Below are positions 8,301-9,804 of a DNA stretch of 9,804 nucleotides, piece by piece. Source of the DNA: an uncultured Eubacteriales bacterium (GTDB lineage Bacteria; Bacillota; Clostridia; Monoglobales; Monoglobaceae). The notes below the pieces were generated by a model, which was not told the origin of the DNA, did not search any database, and saw only the letters and a program-made list of their open reading frames with translations. A program made the position numbers and the translations under genes. Location: contig CATVQN010000020.1 of assembly GCA_958346135.1 (NCBI GenBank), positions 1 to 9,804 of the forward strand, in the 5' to 3' direction. Position 1 is the stretch's first letter; the number at the start of each line of letters is the position of its first letter.

Positions 8301-9120
8301 CTGGACAAATGCTCAGCTTTACAGATGTCCGGGCAGTGATACCATTGACTTTATGATCATTAATCCCAAAAAACCGAGCAACGGTTCTGATCAGCATAAG
8401 GTGGTTATCGTTGACAGTATCGGTGAAACCGTTGATGGTTGTACGCTTGAGGGATATCTCGACGGTGTGCCCTATAGTATGCCGATTAAACCCAACACAA
8501 GGTTGATGGAGCATATTCTTATCACAAGTCTTGACGAGGATTGGAAGTATGTCACGAAGGATATGTTGCCGCAGATGGCAGAGGACGGTGCACGGCCCTA
8601 CAATGTCTTCTACGAATCTGATGTTATGGGTAATCAGGTAACGCCCTATGTTGGACCGGACAATGTCTTTAAGGGCGATGTTGTTCGTGTGCTTGAACGT
8701 GACGGCGAGATTACCAGCCTGGAAATTGTACGCCGTAAGTCAACGGGTGTTGTCACAATGTATAATGCCACCTATCCCGGGGGCGGTATGTATGGCGCGC
8801 TTATGCAATGGAATACCTGTGTAAGGGGTGAGATTGTCGACGTTGACAGTAATATCAATGTTATTACTGTCAAGGGATATTACCATTCAGGCACCAACCC
8901 GGTTGTGTCCATCAATGCGAGCCCATCGCAGTCCTCGCCGGTTGCGGAGTTTACCACATTCCTGCATTTTACCAATAGAAGTGCGTGCGTTTATGATCTT
9001 AAAACAGGAAAATGCTATCCTGCGACAAAAGCGGATTATCAAGTAGGGGATGAGATTTTTTCATGGAAATATGCATCTTCGCCCGCCAATGTTATCATAT
9101 TTAAAAACGGAGATCTGTAA
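5320..9120 (+). CDS. SLH-domain cell-wall-anchored surface protein with an inserted CBM-like module
   Basis: The product has 1266 residues. ATG 5320 follows AGGAG (5307-5311) by 8 bases and opens a signal peptide (1-27, VFAA/ED). Three SLH repeats follow: ~34-78 (CLTRAEM, the canonical TRAE binding motif), ~90-141 (YTDVDETHWGKSYI, then GNGDGTFTPDDETTAEQA) and ~148-195 (LTVAAQLGLFQG, VPIERWKIAMLVYNAL). In known proteins SLH trimers bind pyruvylated secondary wall polymer, so this protein should sit on the cell wall. Residues ~225-480 are beta-rich repeats of the kind that follow SLH domains (GTVAS...GEVMIDGVNYAI; ISGRIERREK). A module homologous to those of the upstream 622-residue protein occupies ~488-720. 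Then LYIGGEGYEPV...DEVTLLLDRNNKIAGYI resumes the repeat type. Residues ~780-1030 I do not recognise. Residues ~1036-1266 are paralogous to the protein ending at 713. No hydrolase motif, dockerin or cohesin was seen. The likely role is a surface-layer or substrate-capture protein. It is the last gene before the hairpin at 9128-9162. Confidence 0.88.
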   Translation: MSIKKTLSLILILSIVMTSFSAAVFAAEDATDDVPYSRAVAVLSALGIMKGKSDTDFGENDCLTRAEMSTVAVRFIGLDAEKTGDNQSRYTDVDETHWGKSYINTATGLAMIQGNGDGTFTPDDETTAEQAIKILVCALGYEPMAEDKGGYPAGYLTVAAQLGLFQGIDFPDGYDVPIERWKIAMLVYNALEVDLMQVKAYGDNQYSAVEKGSTALEKYHKVKRKTGTVASAYAAAIDGDYADNGEVMIDGVNYAIELNIAKYIGYSVDFYCTIETEGKKSKIIAFFPIEDKAQRTEIDFDDVVSANINADGDAEIKYYNKGGAKLKSISLTDAVIMYNGKAEKFETDEDAQEFLDTHRKQGQFVVLRSTRSDEQNVLFIENYDAYVISDINPEFKWISYNIYTVDGVKRGVLDLSNREISDRRVFYYDADGNEIMMGDLTIADVIMVYASTDKRIYNIYQSKKQISGRIERREKLDGTVGVAVAEKSYETISEIDFSNITHAVYSPHWYFESTGVTADGLAYKADLSASGGYISASSNYYTVDSLADGAFGGLKGSELPEISSGNLLRLTRGQYDTSKPDRGGMIRIRNIFDKSKVEIGDRVKITAWVYTDDIWDGNPEQTLVEDQENATTALNMWLSVERNISQNQAGYNHTGWQGDEGIRITDLKNHEWVPVSFEYELTRGNMAAADIRIDASVDSGAFPHSRNTFIAGVRVEKVTSGTSELDHYTFPEDNAKYKLYIGGEGYEPVNSLYSSLISFDDEVTLLLDRNNKIAGYIQGHQKSAYGLLMDVSVKNGAFSNTLLLKIMESDGTLHTYETLKEVKAWNGAEVVKMAAQSLVTDAPADPMTSHYLWSTNNASEFTGVYHSWMTDKVKSDAASRKMIYFETNSKGEIHTILVPSMPEEHPEAKIVMLHNFGWHTNPWLSYNNVTQSVSGRLIAYTNGTYLDKDEYIYKINDFATVYEAVPMDYDDSDYRLVEGGITALASENLYNGMDWTNAQLYRCPGSDTIDFMIINPKKPSNGSDQHKVVIVDSIGETVDGCTLEGYLDGVPYSMPIKPNTRLMEHILITSLDEDWKYVTKDMLPQMAEDGARPYNVFYESDVMGNQVTPYVGPDNVFKGDVVRVLERDGEITSLEIVRRKSTGVVTMYNATYPGGGMYGALMQWNTCVRGEIVDVDSNINVITVKGYYHSGTNPVVSINASPSQSSPVAEFTTFLHFTNRSACVYDLKTGKCYPATKADYQVGDEIFSWKYASSPANVIIFKNGDL
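6781..7479 (+). repeat. CBM-like module, nested copy inside the SLH protein
   Basis: Third copy (residues ~488-720, bounds approximate). It begins with YETISEIDFSN, comparable with the WEQMSLVTMDDYE leader of copy B, and carries NIFDKSKVEIGDRVKITAWV, LNMWLS, WVPVSFEYELTRGN and a closing VRVEKV strand. Flanking residues ISGRIERREK and YKLYIGGEGYEPV...DEVTLLLD look like two halves of one small beta domain, which suggests the module was inserted into it. Confidence 0.65.
8425..9117 (+). repeat. C-terminal surface-protein domain, second copy (paralog of 3-713)
   Basis: Residues ~1036-1266 of the SLH protein match the protein fragment encoded at 3-713 along its full length. Conserved blocks are GDVVRV, LE(I/V)(V/I)RR, G(Y/V)..GE I, VKG(F/Y)Y, VGD.IF and IIFKN at the extreme C-terminus. 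The DNA has diverged, so this is an old duplication and not a recent direct repeat. Confidence 0.75.
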
Positions 9121-9127
9121 CGTTTTT

Positions 9128-9162
9128 AAGGGCTGAAAGCCGTAATCCGGCTTTCAGCCCTT
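9128..9162. terminator. 15-bp perfect inverted repeat, probable bidirectional terminator between convergent genes
   Basis: AAGGGCTGAAAGCCG (9128-9142) pairs perfectly with 9148-9162 around a 5-base loop. It starts 8 bases after the TAA of the SLH gene and lies between two converging genes, the usual place for a shared terminator. The 3' T-run is poor on both strands (TTATGT on +, AAAAACG on -). Termination may therefore be inefficient or factor-assisted, or the stem may mainly protect mRNA 3' ends. Confidence 0.65.
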
Positions 9163-9251
9163 ATGTACATGGAACGTATAAGCATATCCAAGAATATGTC
9201 TACCCCCCCCGCTCTGTTTTGCTGAAAAATTGTCTATTGCAATGATATTAC

Positions 9252-9804
9252 TCAGATACAGTTCTTTAGCTTTTGGTTAATGGATTCTCTTAAATGGATA
9301 ATATAGTCGGATTCTCTCGGGTATTCTTCAAATCCGCATATGTCATCCAGCATAGCTTCTACGGCATTTCTGCTTGTAAGTGATTCCAAAAGCTTGAGGG
9401 CTCTTAAATCTTGTAAGGCCTCATTGAACACATATAACCGAAGGGAGCAAACCACCTCGTTATATTCATTAAGAGGATAAACCACAAAAGCATCTCCGGA
9501 TGGGAAGCATTCTCCCGCTGAGGTATCCATATATGGATTGATGACGTATTTGGATTTACCTGAAAACCAAAAATTGAATCCCCATTGCAAAAATCCCTCT
9601 ATGCGGTATTTATAAAGCTGATAACCTAAAATTCGGTTTCGATATGAGGGCATTGCCATAAATCTGTTTGCGACAGCTTTCCCTTGACAACAACAGTAAT
9701 ATGCCCAAAGATGTTGTACATCATTATCTATAAATGTCTTGATATGATCAACAGGAACGACGGGCCTTTTTATAATATTTTTTTCATAAAAACTGTATTC
9801 TGAC
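9252..9804 (-). CDS. C-terminal part of a DUF4091 / GH123-like glycoside hydrolase (5' end outside window)
   Basis: The - strand frame is open from the right edge to a TGA at 9252-9254, giving 183 visible residues. The ATG at 9657-9659 is internal: upstream codons continue the family pattern (HLWAYYCCCQG, VANRFMAM). The fragment then shows RNRILGYQLYKYRIEGFLQW, GFNFWF, FPSGDAFVVYPL, CSLRLYVFNEALQDLRALKL. These are the signature of the C-terminal half of the DUF4091 domain (Pfam GH123 catalytic domain family; TIM barrel). Characterised GH123 enzymes are beta-N-acetylgalactosaminidases. Many DUF4091 proteins are untested, so the substrate is open. The usual Asp-Glu catalytic pair would lie in the part outside the window. 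After the domain a ~40-residue tail (ESLTSRNAVEAMLDDICGFE to the end) completes the protein. It is convergent to the SLH gene and so separately transcribed, but its predicted role fits the glycan theme. Confidence 0.85.
   Translation of the reverse strand, partial: SEYSFYEKNIIKRPVVPVDHIKTFIDNDVQHLWAYYCCCQGKAVANRFMAMPSYRNRILGYQLYKYRIEGFLQWGFNFWFSGKSKYVINPYMDTSAGECFPSGDAFVVYPLNEYNEVVCSLRLYVFNEALQDLRALKLLESLTSRNAVEAMLDDICGFEEYPRESDYIIHLRESINQKLKNCI

Noticed and set aside
9657..9659. ATG (minus strand) as start of a small 135-residue gene
   Set aside because: Codons upstream to the edge continue the DUF4091 pattern (LWAYYCCCQG, NRFMAM), so it is an internal methionine.

Overview
The window looks like an accessory carbohydrate-degradation locus of an anaerobic Gram-positive bacterium, most likely an uncultured member of the Clostridia (Bacillota). 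This rests on strong AGGAG-type ribosome binding sites, Sec signal peptides, S-layer homology (SLH) cell-wall anchoring and a Cu-amine-oxidase-N-like module joined to a glycoside hydrolase. Pectin- and hemicellulose-degrading Clostridia rich in SLH proteins, such as the Monoglobus type, are a plausible affiliation. No marker gene here proves it.

Layout. Four genes run on the + strand: (1) the 3' end of a large surface protein, up to 713; (2) a secreted multidomain GH10 enzyme, 826-3252; (3) a secreted 622-residue protein made of two tandem carbohydrate-binding-like modules plus a small C-terminal domain, 3305-5173; (4) a 1266-residue SLH-anchored surface protein, 5320-9120. The gaps are 112, 52 and 146 bases. 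I see no convincing terminator or sigma-A promoter in them, so the genes are probably co-transcribed. The two longer gaps contain sizeable RNA hairpins close upstream of the next ribosome binding site. A perfect 15-bp inverted repeat follows gene 4. Beyond it a convergent - strand gene enters from the right edge. It encodes the C-terminal end of a DUF4091/GH123-like glycoside hydrolase.

How the genes relate. Gene 1 and the last ~230 residues of gene 4 are clear paralogs, so two related surface proteins bracket the GH10 enzyme and the binding protein. Gene 4 also carries, in the middle of its chain, a module homologous to the two tandem modules of gene 3. That module appears to be nested inside another domain. 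I infer a surface polysaccharide-capture and cleavage system: a GH10 glycanase with its own binding modules, a soluble or wall-associated binding protein, and SLH-anchored proteins holding a related binding module at the cell wall. The DUF4091 enzyme may act on side chains or on another glycan. The substrate cannot be read from the sequence; xylan is the default guess for GH10.

No tRNA, rRNA, CRISPR array, insertion sequence or integrase was seen.
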